Positions 41,827 to 50,703 of a stretch of 64,000 nt of DNA are shown here, one piece after another. The stretch spans positions 380,265 to 444,264 of the forward strand of contig CAKUFK010000001.1 of NCBI GenBank assembly GCA_934647945.1, read 5' to 3'. Made by a program: the position numbers and the translations under genes. Positions within the stretch are counted from its first letter, which is position 1, and every line of letters starts with the position of its first letter. The notes under the pieces were generated by a model. It was not told the origin of the DNA. It saw nothing but the letters and a program-made list of their open reading frames with translations, and searched no databases. Source of the stretch: an uncultured Eubacteriales bacterium (lineage in GTDB: Bacteria; Bacillota; Clostridia; Oscillospirales; Acutalibacteraceae).

Positions 41827-43983
41827 TCAGCCGACGCCGCACAGCTTCGCCACGGAGGATACCAGAAAACAGAGGAGCATCCCGGCGGCCGTAGGGATGA
41901 GGAAGGACGCCGCCGTCCATTTGAGGCTTGCCGTTTCCTTGTGTATCGTCATGCAGGTGGTGGAGCAAGGCCAGTGCATCAGGGAAAACAGCATGGTACA
42001 TACCGCGGTCACAGGGGTCCAGCCGTTTGCCGTCAGCAGGGTGTGCATCTCCGACAGATTGCCCATATCGGTCAGTGTCCCCCCCGCCATATAGGCCATG
42101 ATGATGATGGGGAACACGACCTCGTTGGCCGGGAAGCCGAGTATAAAAGCCATCAGGATCACGCCGTCCATCCCGAGAAGGCGGGCAAAGGGATCCAGGA
42201 AAGCGGAACAATGCGCCAGCAGGCTCATATCCCCCACCATCACGTTGGCCATGATCCAGATCAGCAGCCCGGCCGGCGCCGCGACCGCGACCGCCCGCCC
42301 CAATACGAACAGGGTGCGGTCAAAAATCGAACGGACGATCACCTTGCCGATCTGGGGACGCCGGTAGGGCGGCAGTTCGAGGGTGAAAGAGGAAGGCACC
42401 CCTTTCAGGATGGTTTTCGAGAGAAGGCGGGAGACGAGCAGGGTCATCAGGATTCCCAGCAGGATCACCGCGGTGAGCAGCACAGCCGAGAGCAGGGAGG
42501 TCCCGAATCCCGCGCTCGCGCCGATGAAAAACATGGTGATGATGGCGATGAGGGTCGGGAACCGTCCATTGCAGGGGACAAAGCTGTTGGTTATGGTGGC
42601 GATCAGGCGTTCTCTGGGGGAATCGATGATCCGGCAGCCGACCACGCCCGCGGCGTTGCAGCCGAAGCCCATCGCCATGGTGAGGGCCTGTTTGCCGCAG
42701 GTACAGGCCTTTTTAAAATACTTGTCGAGATTGAACGCCACCCGCGGCAGATAACCGAGGTCCTCGAGCAGGGTAAACAGCGGGAAGAAAATCGCCATGG
42801 GGGGCAGCATCACCGACACCACCCACGCCAGCACACGGTAGACCCCCAGCACCAGCGCGCCGTGGAGCCATTCCGGAGCGTGAAGGGCGGTGAACAGGTC
42901 GGTCAGCCTGTCCTGGATCCAGAACAGGCCGTCCGACAGAAGCTGAGACGGCACGTTCGCCCCTGAGATGGTCAGCCAGAAGATCACGCATAAGAGCAGC
43001 AGCATCAACGGGATGCCGGTCGCCTTGCTGGTGAGGATCCGGTCGATCTTGCGATCCCGGGCCGCATACTTTTCCGACTCGACGAACACTGCATCGCTGC
43101 ACATCTCCTCCGCGTGCAGGACGATGCAGGATACCAGGACATCCCCCAGCCGTTCCGGCTCGAGCCCGCCTTCCTTGAGGCAATCCGCCGCCGCTTCCAG
43201 CGCTTCCGCCATCCCCGGCAGGGAGCGGAGGGAAACGCCGAGATACCGGTCGATGGAACGAACGATTTCCGCGTCCCCCTCGAGAAGGCGGAGCGCCACC
43301 CAGCGGGGATTGAGCCGGTCCCGGACCGTCTCTTCCAAAAGGGGGAGCAGCAGCGAGACGCCATTTTCCACCGGCTTGGTATACGTTAAAAACGCCGGGG
43401 AGACGAACGCCTCCTGCAGCGGGATCCGACTCTGTGCTTCCACCGCCTTCATCAGGTCATCCAAGCCCTTTTTGCTGCGGGCAGCGGTTCCCACCACCGG
43501 CACCCCCAGGTTCTTCGAAAGCTGGTCGAAGTCGATGCTGATATGCTTTTTCTTCGCTTCGTCCATCAGGTTGACGCAGACGACCACCCGGCGGGTGATC
43601 TCCAGTGTCTGGAGCACCAGGTTGAGATTGCGTTCCAGGCAGGTGGCATCGCACACCACCACCACGGCGTCGGGCTCCCCGAAACAGATGAAATCCCGCG
43701 CCACCTCTTCCTCGGCCGAATGCGCCATGAGGGAATATGTACCCGGTATATCCACCAGGGTGTAGGCCGTGCCCTGAAACCGGCAGTCCCCCTGTGCATT
43801 TGTCACGGTCTTGCCCGGCCAGTTGCCGGTGTGCTGGTTCATGCCGGTCAGCTCGTTGAAGACCGTGCTTTTTCCCACGTTGGGATTGCCGGCCAGGGCG
43901 ATCACCCTGCCGCCGGGGGCCTTGTGAATCACAAGGCCCCCGTCCGCTGCGTTTTTTCCCGTCGACTTGGCGGTTAAACCCAT
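41827..43983 (-). CDS. feoB: Ferrous iron transport protein B
   Basis: The 718-residue protein has the N-terminal G domain: G1 GNPNVGKSTVFN, the NWPGKTV switch, G3 DIPGTYSL and G4 NLMDE. A helical GDI-like region follows, then two Gate halves with about eight to ten membrane helices (LPRVAFNLDKYFKKACTCGKQALTMAMGFGCNAAG, and CNGRFPTLI). It imports Fe2+ under anaerobic conditions. It follows feoA by about 70 bases and ends at the window's FeoAB unit; no feoC is seen. Confidence 0.96.
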   Translation of the reverse strand: MGLTAKSTGKNAADGGLVIHKAPGGRVIALAGNPNVGKSTVFNELTGMNQHTGNWPGKTVTNAQGDCRFQGTAYTLVDIPGTYSLMAHSAEEEVARDFICFGEPDAVVVVCDATCLERNLNLVLQTLEITRRVVVCVNLMDEAKKKHISIDFDQLSKNLGVPVVGTAARSKKGLDDLMKAVEAQSRIPLQEAFVSPAFLTYTKPVENGVSLLLPLLEETVRDRLNPRWVALRLLEGDAEIVRSIDRYLGVSLRSLPGMAEALEAAADCLKEGGLEPERLGDVLVSCIVLHAEEMCSDAVFVESEKYAARDRKIDRILTSKATGIPLMLLLLCVIFWLTISGANVPSQLLSDGLFWIQDRLTDLFTALHAPEWLHGALVLGVYRVLAWVVSVMLPPMAIFFPLFTLLEDLGYLPRVAFNLDKYFKKACTCGKQALTMAMGFGCNAAGVVGCRIIDSPRERLIATITNSFVPCNGRFPTLIAIITMFFIGASAGFGTSLLSAVLLTAVILLGILMTLLVSRLLSKTILKGVPSSFTLELPPYRRPQIGKVIVRSIFDRTLFVLGRAVAVAAPAGLLIWIMANVMVGDMSLLAHCSAFLDPFARLLGMDGVILMAFILGFPANEVVFPIIIMAYMAGGTLTDMGNLSEMHTLLTANGWTPVTAVCTMLFSLMHWPCSTTCMTIHKETASLKWTAASFLIPTAAGMLLCFLVSSVAKLCGVG

Positions 43984-44051
43984 GTTTATCCTCTCCTGTT
44001 CGCAATTCGATAGGGGAAGCCCGCGGGCTTCGGATGTAAAAGGGGAGGGGT

Positions 44052-44306
44052 TCAGTTCAGAAGCCCATCCACCAGGATCTGGGAGGAATCCTCGCTGCGC
44101 AGCGCGACAACGGCCCCCCGGATGAGATAGGCGACCGGGTCCCCGGCCGGGCTCTTTTGCAGACAGGAGACGCGGGTCCCCTCGATCAGTCCCATATCCA
44201 GCAGGCGGCGGCGCATGCTGCCGGTGGTCAGCAGTTCCCGTACCTTCACGGTCTTTCCCTCGGGGACGATGCTCAGCCGCACCGCCTCCGGTTCTCTGCC
44301 GTTCAT
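44052..44306 (-). CDS. feoA: Ferrous iron transport protein A
   Basis: The 84-residue protein is a single SH3-like FeoA domain (RLLDMGLIEGTRVSCLQKSPAGDPVAYLIRGAVVALR), a small cytosolic partner of FeoB. The ATG at 44306 is preferred because AGGAG lies 9 bases upstream; an ATG at 44315 directly abuts that site. It is the first gene of feoAB. Confidence 0.93.
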   Translation of the reverse strand: MNGREPEAVRLSIVPEGKTVKVRELLTTGSMRRRLLDMGLIEGTRVSCLQKSPAGDPVAYLIRGAVVALRSEDSSQILVDGLLN

Positions 44307-44342
44307 AAATTTCATCTCCTCACATAAGCTGTATCGTAGGTG

Positions 44343-44378
44343 TTGTTAGCACCCGGAAATTCTGTTTCCTGCTACCAA
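44343..44378. promoter_or_regulatory. Inverted repeat between feoA and the metal regulator
   Basis: TTGTTAGCA (44343-44351) and TGCTACCAA (44370-44378) form an imperfect 9-bp inverted repeat with an 18-base spacer between the divergent feoAB and DtxR/MntR-type genes. It is a reasonable operator for that regulator; the inner GGAAA/TTTCC also pair. Confidence 0.5.
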
Positions 44379-44424
44379 CTTATGCAGACGGGCTCTTCCC
44401 GGACACAAAAAGGAGGCGGATTTT

Positions 44425-44865
44425 TTGGGCGACAATTTCGGCATGGAATTCCATACACTCAAAGGCTACCAGATGCACAACGTGGGCGAGGTCACCGAGT
44501 CGATGGAGGATTACCTGGAGATGATCGGCCGCTGTATGGAGGAACACGGGTATGTACGGGTCGGCGCCCTGGCCGACAAGCTCAATGTCCGTCCCTCCTC
44601 GGTCTCTAAGATGGTCGGCCGGCTGCGGGAGCTCGGCCTGGTACAGTTTGAAAAATACGGACTCATCACCCTGACCAAAAAAGGGGATGAAATCGCCGCC
44701 TATCTTCTTTGGCGGCACGATGTGCTCCTCCGTTTTTTCCAGCGGCTCAATCACACGGGCGGCCAGTTATCCCTGGTGGAGCAGGTGGAGCATTTTATGG
44801 ATCAGGAAACCGTCCGAAACCTCGAGCGTCTGCTCGATGCATTTCCAAAAGACTTCGAGAAATAA
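44425..44865 (+). CDS. DtxR/MntR-family metal-dependent regulator
   Basis: The 146-residue protein has the N-terminal winged helix (DYLEMIGRCMEEHGYVRVGALADKLNVRPSSVSKMVGRLRELGLV) and the dimerisation/metal domain with RHDVLLRFF and the E-x2-EH motif (VEQVEHFMD). No C-terminal SH3-like domain is present, as in MntR and short IdeR-like forms. Translation starts at a TTG with AAGGAGG 8 bases upstream; an ATG at 44443 is an alternative. Divergent placement from feoAB implies iron- (or manganese-) dependent repression of FeoAB. Confidence 0.9.
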   Translation: MGDNFGMEFHTLKGYQMHNVGEVTESMEDYLEMIGRCMEEHGYVRVGALADKLNVRPSSVSKMVGRLRELGLVQFEKYGLITLTKKGDEIAAYLLWRHDVLLRFFQRLNHTGGQLSLVEQVEHFMDQETVRNLERLLDAFPKDFEK

Positions 44866-44896
44866 AAAAAGGATGACCCGCGGTCATCCTTTTTTC
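44863..44896. terminator. Bidirectional terminator
   Basis: GGATGACC and GGTCATCC (44871-44889) pair around CGC, flanked by A7 and T6. It separates two convergent genes and can act on both strands. Confidence 0.9.
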
Positions 44897-44922
44897 ATCT
44901 TTTCCATCTGTGTGAAATAGGG

Positions 44923-45345
44923 CTATCCCCCGTTTTCCGCCTCATTCCGAAGCCGGTCAATTCGATTGCTGATATCCGGATGGGTGTAAGACCCTTCCAT
45001 GATGTTCAGGATTTCGATCAAATCGTCCATATGCTCCTGTATGAACGCGGGGCGGGTAACACAGAGATCGTATAATCGCCGCACAGCATCATAGTCCCGG
45101 CTCTGCAGGGACGAGGCCATTCTCTGAATCACGCACAGGTCTCCGACAAGATACTGATAGGCCATGGCGGAGGGATTCTGCAAATAGTCCTGTGCCTGGC
45201 GCTGGGCGCTCACGATGGACACCGTCAGCTCCTCTTCATAAACCGATTTCGTTTTCACATCATGCAAACGGACCAGTAAAACGATATTGGCTATCACCGA
45301 TATGGCACAAACGGCTATCAGTACAATCGCCGCTTTTTTCCTCAT
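44923..45345 (-). CDS. Membrane-anchored hypothetical protein
   Basis: The 140-residue protein has a basic N terminus and a single membrane helix (about 5-27). A 110-residue helical outer domain follows, with no cysteines in conserved spacing and no recognised family. GGAGGGGAG precedes the ATG. It is alone between a terminator and the hairpin array. Confidence 0.7.
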   Translation of the reverse strand: MRKKAAIVLIAVCAISVIANIVLLVRLHDVKTKSVYEEELTVSIVSAQRQAQDYLQNPSAMAYQYLVGDLCVIQRMASSLQSRDYDAVRRLYDLCVTRPAFIQEHMDDLIEILNIMEGSYTHPDISNRIDRLRNEAENGG

Positions 45346-45470
45346 ACACTCCCCTCCTGAAAAAATGTGACGGGTCGATAAGTACGGTGTATACGTATAG
45401 AATAGTAACCATCTGATCCCAGGGTGGCAGCCCCTATTTTATAAACGCTGGTTGAGGTATTCACGTTGCC

Positions 45471-45827
45471 GCCGATTTTCATAAAAAGAAAATCGGCTGG
45501 CAATCTGGGGCCGGGGGCCCCCCCGGGAGCATTTTTGCCCACTTTTGCGGCTACGAGCTGAAGCTCGGGCAAAAGTGGGTGGCCGCGCATTGGATATCCC
45601 TTTTCGTTAGGACAACGGTTTATATGCGCGGACAAACACTAGCACGCCCTGAAAAATGGGTCTGGCCTGCTGGCCACCTCCTTTCTCGGCGCCGAGAAAG
45701 GAGGCAAAGAGGCGCCAAGGGAGTCCCCCTTGGAACCCCAGGCCGTCAGCCGGCTTTCTTTTTAGGAAAGCCGGCAGGAGCGCTGACACCGGAACGTAAG
45801 GGAATACAGAGAGGGGCCCGAGGCCCC
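45471..45827. repeat. Array of closely spaced inverted repeats
   Basis: Seven inverted repeats lie within 360 bases without a supported gene: 45471-45480/45488-45497, 45511-45527, 45538-45548/45569-45579 (with an inner CGAGCT/AGCTCG stem), the perfect 28-bp palindrome 45677-45704, 45715-45721/45727-45733, 45749-45758/45766-45775, and 45813-45818/45822-45827. The density is far above the rest of the window. It could be an intergenic repeat element, a structured RNA or stacked terminators. The rest of 45346-45850 holds nothing else recognisable. Confidence 0.7.
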
Positions 45828-45850
45828 GGGGGACTGGGCTGGTCATAAAT

Positions 45851-47257
45851 CTATACGTTCCGGCCCATCAAGGCGGAGAAGGCGCGGTGGGCCATATACA
45901 CGTCGATCTTCGACACCACCTCGAAGGGCGCGTGCATAGACAGCACCGGCACGCCGAGGTCCACGGTGTCCACGTCCAGATTGGCGATATACATCGCCAC
46001 CGTGCCGCCGCCGCCCATGTCCACCTTGCCGAGCTCCCCGATCTGCCAGGATACGCCGGCGCCGTCCATCAGGCGCCGGACGAAGCCCATAAACTCCGCA
46101 GAGGCGTCGGACGTGCCCGATTTGCCCTTGGAGCCGGTGTATTTTGTCAGCACCACGCCCCGGTTGAGATAGGCGCAGTTGCGGGGTTCGAGAACCTCGG
46201 GATAAACCGGATCGAAGCCCGCGTTGACGTCGGCAGACAGGCAGACCGATTTTGACAGCACATGCCGGGCCTCGGCCCCGAAGGCCGCCGCGATATCCGC
46301 GATGAAATACCGCAGGTAGGCGGACTGCATGCCGGTGTTCCCCTCCGACCCGATCTCCTCCTTGTCGGCGAGGATGGTCACGGCCGTGAAGGCCGGATTC
46401 CGCGCCTCCAGGATCGCGGTGAGGGCGGGATAGGCGCAGACACGGTCGTCGTGTCCGTAGGCGCCGATCAGGCTGCGGTCGAAGCCCAGGTCGCGCGCCT
46501 TGAAGGCGGGGACCGCCTCCAGCTCGGCGGAAAGGAAATCCGCCTCGGTCATGCCGTATTTCTCATGGAGGATCCGCAGGATGTTGAGCTTGACCAGCTC
46601 CCCTTCCTCATCGTCGCACAGAGGCCGGGAGCCGATGAGGATATTGAGGTCCTCCCCCTTGACCACCTCGGTGGCCTTGCGGGTCATCTGCTCGGTTGCG
46701 AGATGGGGAAGCAGGTCGGTCACGCAGAAGACCGGATCGTCCGGATCCTCTCCCACCCGCACCGGCACGGTGGTACCGTCCCGCAGCACCACCACGCCGT
46801 GGAGGGCCAGGGGGATGGCGGTCCACTGGTATTTTTTGATCCCGCCGTAATAATGAGTGTCGAAATAGGCCAGGTCATGGTCCTCATACAGGGGATTGGG
46901 CTTGAGGTCGAGGCGGGGCGAATCGATATGCGCCGCAGCGATGGACACGCCGTCGGCAATGGGACGGGAACCGATCACCGCGAGCAGCAGGGCCTTATTC
47001 CGGTTATTGACGTACACCCGGTCCCCGGCTTTGAGGGGAGCGGTCCGGTCAAAGGGGACAAACCCCGCCTTCTCCGCCATTTTGACGGCTTCGCTCACCG
47101 CTTCCCGCTCGGTCTTGGCCGCGTCCATAAAGGTTTTGTACCCCTCGCAGTACGCGTCGGCCCGGCGGATTTCCTCCTCCGGCATGGTCTTGGTCACGAG
47201 CTTCGGCTCATACCCGAGCGCCTTCTTGAGCTGCTTGGCTTTGGTTTCTTCCGACAT
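45851..47257 (-). CDS. M18-family metalloaminopeptidase
   Basis: The 468-residue protein matches the M18 (aspartyl aminopeptidase-like) family. It has AAAHIDSPRLDLKPNPLYE (zinc His/Asp), KEEIGSEGNTGMQS (catalytic Glu and zinc Glu), SADVNAGFDPVY and a C-terminal PVLSMHAPFEV histidine. Two-zinc, dodecameric, cytosolic enzymes of this family remove N-terminal acidic or neutral residues. It is the last gene of the long leftward run starting at DUF951. Confidence 0.95.
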   Translation of the reverse strand: MSEETKAKQLKKALGYEPKLVTKTMPEEEIRRADAYCEGYKTFMDAAKTEREAVSEAVKMAEKAGFVPFDRTAPLKAGDRVYVNNRNKALLLAVIGSRPIADGVSIAAAHIDSPRLDLKPNPLYEDHDLAYFDTHYYGGIKKYQWTAIPLALHGVVVLRDGTTVPVRVGEDPDDPVFCVTDLLPHLATEQMTRKATEVVKGEDLNILIGSRPLCDDEEGELVKLNILRILHEKYGMTEADFLSAELEAVPAFKARDLGFDRSLIGAYGHDDRVCAYPALTAILEARNPAFTAVTILADKEEIGSEGNTGMQSAYLRYFIADIAAAFGAEARHVLSKSVCLSADVNAGFDPVYPEVLEPRNCAYLNRGVVLTKYTGSKGKSGTSDASAEFMGFVRRLMDGAGVSWQIGELGKVDMGGGGTVAMYIANLDVDTVDLGVPVLSMHAPFEVVSKIDVYMAHRAFSALMGRNV

Positions 47258-47325
47258 GTTGTTTTCCTCCTGTTCTATACTCCATCAGTATTCACCGTTT
47301 GCCGCCGGCTATGCGGGCGAACCTT

Positions 47326-47928
47326 TCATTCGAGATCATACAGGGTGCGGTACATCTCTTGGGCCTTGCGCACCCGCTCCACATAGTGGAGGGTCTCCTC
47401 ATAAGGGATGTGGTACAGGGTTTTGCCGTCCCTGGAACAGTCCGCATCCTCCAGCCAGCCGCCGACCGTGCCCGGGCCGGCGTTGTAGGCGGCCAGCATG
47501 GTATCGGTATCCTCAAACTGATCCAGGAGCAGCCGCATGTAATACACGCCGTAACGGATACTGGTCTCCGGATCGAACAGGCTTTCCGGGGGAAGCGGCT
47601 CGGGTTCCCCGGCACGCCTTTGCAGATCTGTGAAAGTGGTATCCTTCATCTGCATGAGCCCCTTGGCGTTCGCCCGGGACACCACCTCCGGCTCAAATTC
47701 GCTCTCGGTGCGGATCACCGCGTAAACCAGGGACGGCGTGAACCCGTAGGCGCCGGCATACGCCTCTACATAATCGCTGTAACGGATCGGGTAAGCCGAG
47801 CGCATATACCGGTGGTATCCGAAGCGGAGCGCGGCGGCCGCCAGCGTCAGCGCCGCCAGCAAAAGAACCGCCTCGGCGAGGAGGCGCAGGGCTTTCGGCC
47901 GCCCGGCCTTTTCTTGTTTATCCTTCAC
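47326..47928 (-). CDS. Membrane-anchored lytic transglycosylase (SLT type)
   Basis: The 200-residue protein has a membrane anchor (about 17-36) and an SLT domain. The catalytic Glu lies in VIRTESEFEPEVVSRANAKGLMQM, followed by LLAAYNAGPGTV-like MLAAYNAGPGTVGGW. It cleaves the MurNAc-GlcNAc bond with 1,6-anhydro formation. A GTG start at 47928 follows GGAGAGGTGG and overlaps the CoaE stop by 11 bases; an ATG further upstream would lie deep in coaE and is not used. Confidence 0.9.
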   Translation of the reverse strand: MKDKQEKAGRPKALRLLAEAVLLLAALTLAAAALRFGYHRYMRSAYPIRYSDYVEAYAGAYGFTPSLVYAVIRTESEFEPEVVSRANAKGLMQMKDTTFTDLQRRAGEPEPLPPESLFDPETSIRYGVYYMRLLLDQFEDTDTMLAAYNAGPGTVGGWLEDADCSRDGKTLYHIPYEETLHYVERVRKAQEMYRTLYDLE

Positions 47929-48535
47929 GGCTCCACCTCTCCATCTTCTCCGCCAGTTCCGCCGCCGCCGCGCGCAGCTGGGCGGCGCTCCCGTCATTGC
48001 GGATCACCAGGGAAGCCCGGGCGATGTAATACTCGTCAGCGGGCTGGGCCGCCATCCGGATTCTGGCCTGCTCCTCGGTGATGCCGTCCCGCTGCCGGAT
48101 GCGGCGCAGACGCTCCGCTGCCGGAGCCAGCACCGCCGCCGTCCGGCCGCAAAGCCGATCCATCCCGCTCTCGAACAAAAGCGGGGCGTCCAAAACCGCC
48201 GCCCTTGCCCCGGCGTCCGCCGCCTGGCGGAGCCGTTCCTCCGACAGCGCGATGACAGCCGGATGGACGATACGGTTGAGCCGCTGTGTCTGCTCCGGGG
48301 AGCCGAACGCCAGCTCGGCCAGCTTTCCCCGGTCGAGCGATCCGTCGGGGCGCAGGATGGCCGATGAAAACGCATCCGCCAACGCCTTGAGGCAGGGGGA
48401 GCCGGGCTTCTGCACCTCCCGGACCAGGGCGTCCGCGTCCACGAGGGGAATCCCTTTTTCAGCCAGGAGCCGGGCCACCTCGCTTTTGCCGGCCCCGCTC
48501 GGCCCGGTCAACCCCAATATGAACAGCCCTTTCAA
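47918..48535 (-). CDS. coaE: Dephospho-CoA kinase
   Basis: The 205-residue protein has the P-loop GLTGPSGAGKSEVARLL near the N terminus, the substrate motif VDADALVREV, and the LVIRNDGSAAQL segment typical of CoaE C termini. It adds the 3'-phosphate in the last step of CoA synthesis. Its ATG overlaps the Sua5 stop by four bases. Confidence 0.95.
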   Translation of the reverse strand: MKGLFILGLTGPSGAGKSEVARLLAEKGIPLVDADALVREVQKPGSPCLKALADAFSSAILRPDGSLDRGKLAELAFGSPEQTQRLNRIVHPAVIALSEERLRQAADAGARAAVLDAPLLFESGMDRLCGRTAAVLAPAAERLRRIRQRDGITEEQARIRMAAQPADEYYIARASLVIRNDGSAAQLRAAAAELAEKMERWSREG

Positions 48536-49563
48536 AGCCCGATCACCTCGAATCCCGACGCCCGCAACAGCCGGTTGTAAACTGCCAGTCCCAGCCCTTC
48601 CTCACGCGGGCAGGCGGCGTACGCGAGGGTAAAGCCCCGCCGGTCCAGTTCCCGCAGGGCGCCGAACAGCCCCTTTGCCTGCGCGGCCGGATCCTGTCGG
48701 CCGCCATACGGTACACAGGGGACCCGTAGGGCCGCCTGGTCCTCATCAAAACAGAGCGCCGCGACCCCTTCCCCCGCCCGGGCGTTGACATACGCGGCAT
48801 AGGCGTCCGGCGTCCCCTTGACCAGGACCACCCGGGCCTTCGGCGCGTAGTGCTTGTATTTCATGCCCGGCGAGGCGGCCTGTGCCCCGTCCGCGAGCCT
48901 GTGGGTGACGGCGGGATCAACCTCCACAGGCCCCACCACCCGCTCGAGCATGCCGAGCGTCACTCCGCCCGGACGCAGGAGCCGGACACGGCCGTCCGTC
49001 AGCAGCACGACGGTGGATTCCACACCCACGGAGCACTCCCCGCCGTCCACGACCGCGGCAATGCGCCCATCCAGGTCGGCCAGCACATGGGCGGCGGTGG
49101 TCGGGCTGGGCGAGCCGGAGCGGTTGGCCGACGGGGCGGCGAGGGACAGGCCCGATTCCCGGATGACCGCCCGGGCCACCGGATGGGACGGCATCCGCAC
49201 CGCAACGGTGGGCAGGCCGGCACTCACCTCGTCCGGAATGCGCGGCCCCTTCGGAAAAATCATGGTCAGCGGCCCGGGCCAGTATGCCCGGGCCAGCTTT
49301 ACGGCGGTATCCGGGATCTCCGCCGCCAGCCGCGGCAGCGTGTCCCAGTCGGCAATATGCACGATCAGGGGATTGTCCATCGGACGGCCCTTGGCCTCGA
49401 AGATCCGCGCCACGGCGGGCCCGTTCTCCGCGTCGGCCGCCAGCCCATATACCGTTTCGGTCGGGATCGCCACCAGCTCCCCCGCCCGGAGCAGCTCCGC
49501 GGCACGGTCCAGATCGGCCGGGCTGTCCGTGAAACACCGTGTCGTCTGCCGGCACATACACAT
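48532..49563 (-). CDS. L-threonylcarbamoyladenylate synthase, Sua5 type
   Basis: The 343-residue protein has the YrdC domain (about 15-200: AIPTETVYGLAADAENGPAVARIFEAKGRP, and the SANRSGSPSPTTAAHVL block). The additional Sua5 C-terminal domain (about 225-343) makes it the long, Sua5/YwlC form. It makes threonylcarbamoyl-AMP for the t6A37 modification of ANN-decoding tRNAs. GAAAGGACCTG precedes the ATG. It is co-transcribed with prfA and coaE. Confidence 0.94.
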   Translation of the reverse strand: MCMCRQTTRCFTDSPADLDRAAELLRAGELVAIPTETVYGLAADAENGPAVARIFEAKGRPMDNPLIVHIADWDTLPRLAAEIPDTAVKLARAYWPGPLTMIFPKGPRIPDEVSAGLPTVAVRMPSHPVARAVIRESGLSLAAPSANRSGSPSPTTAAHVLADLDGRIAAVVDGGECSVGVESTVVLLTDGRVRLLRPGGVTLGMLERVVGPVEVDPAVTHRLADGAQAASPGMKYKHYAPKARVVLVKGTPDAYAAYVNARAGEGVAALCFDEDQAALRVPCVPYGGRQDPAAQAKGLFGALRELDRRGFTLAYAACPREEGLGLAVYNRLLRASGFEVIGL

Positions 49564-49572
49564 CAGGTCCTT

Positions 49573-50679
49573 TCAATCGGGATAAACAACCCAGTCCGGC
49601 GTGGGTCCGTAAACCTCCAGCAGGCGGGGCGCCGCATGCCGCTCCACATAATCCGCCCACTCCCGGACGCAGCGGACGTAGTGCTCCATCTGCTCCGGGT
49701 CCCGCGGGGTATAGGAGGGAATATGGAACGTGTGCAGGAAAGAAAAGCCCCGGATAAGGAGGCTCCCGCTGATCCGCTTGAACTGGGGGCCCCGGTCCAG
49801 CTCCAGCTCCATCCGATGCCCTCCCGGCAGGGTCTTGTTCATGCGGTGCACTCCATCCCTTCCGGAGATATACCGCCAGCCCGTGCCCTTGAACACCGCC
49901 TGGAGCACCCGCTTGAGAGACATGGGCGGCATCTGGTCCAGCCATTCCCGGCGAGGGGTGAAGGAGTCCGTATCGGCCGGAAAAGACATGGCGTCGAGCT
50001 CCCGATTCAGCTCCCGGAACTCCTCATCCACGGCCACGGCCGTCTGGCGCCATTGCCGGCTTTCCTCTGTATCCGGAATATACTCGAGCCGGTCTCCCGC
50101 AATCGCGCCGAAACGGTCGGTAATAGCCTGGCGCCAGCCCGACACGTCCAGGGGCTCCCCCAGCGACGTTTCGTTGGTCACATCGAATACAAAACGAAGG
50201 GGATTATAGCGGTTTCCATAATCAAAATCTTTTTTAAGCTCGATCCGGCTGGTGCGGAACTGGGTCTCCTCCCCGTCCCACCGCGACAGCGGCTTGCAGA
50301 GACAGGGCGGGGTTCCCATCCAGCCTACCCCTTCCAGAGAAATTTCCACAAACGCGATATTGTAGACCCGGGGCACCTTGGATGCGATTTCCCGGATCAG
50401 CGGCTGGTCTGCCGTGGGAAGCTCCCAGCCCAGCGGCACCTTACGGAACACGCCGGTGGGAGAAGCGTTGGAATACAGGACACCCGAGGGGCTTTCCACC
50501 CGATACTGCTCCAACTGCGGATAGGCGGCCAGCAGCTTATCCGGACAGATACCGAAGCGAAACAGCAGCCCTTCATACCGGACGCCGTTTTCCCGCAGGA
50601 ACGTTTCCACCATCGGCAGGGTGTTTTTAAACAGAACCGAGGGCCCCAGATTGACCTCAAATGTCCGGTAAGCACGCAT
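49573..50679 (-). CDS. Conserved-looking hypothetical protein
   Basis: The 368-residue protein is soluble, without signal peptide or membrane helix, rich in aromatic residues and arginine. I recognise no family. It lies between prfA and the Sua5 gene with gaps of 24 and 9 bases, so it belongs to the translation/CoA operon. Motifs such as GWMGTPPCLCKPLSRWDGE (two cysteines) and SRIELKKDFDYGNRYNPLRF could be tested for conservation. No function is proposed. Confidence 0.75.
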   Translation of the reverse strand: MRAYRTFEVNLGPSVLFKNTLPMVETFLRENGVRYEGLLFRFGICPDKLLAAYPQLEQYRVESPSGVLYSNASPTGVFRKVPLGWELPTADQPLIREIASKVPRVYNIAFVEISLEGVGWMGTPPCLCKPLSRWDGEETQFRTSRIELKKDFDYGNRYNPLRFVFDVTNETSLGEPLDVSGWRQAITDRFGAIAGDRLEYIPDTEESRQWRQTAVAVDEEFRELNRELDAMSFPADTDSFTPRREWLDQMPPMSLKRVLQAVFKGTGWRYISGRDGVHRMNKTLPGGHRMELELDRGPQFKRISGSLLIRGFSFLHTFHIPSYTPRDPEQMEHYVRCVREWADYVERHAAPRLLEVYGPTPDWVVYPD

Positions 50680-50703
50680 AGCCGTCCCTTGTCCTTTCTC
50701 CCG

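Noticed and set aside
45579..45848. Short frames on both strands over the hairpin array
   Set aside because: They consist of inverted-repeat sequence, lack ribosome binding sites and read through palindromes.
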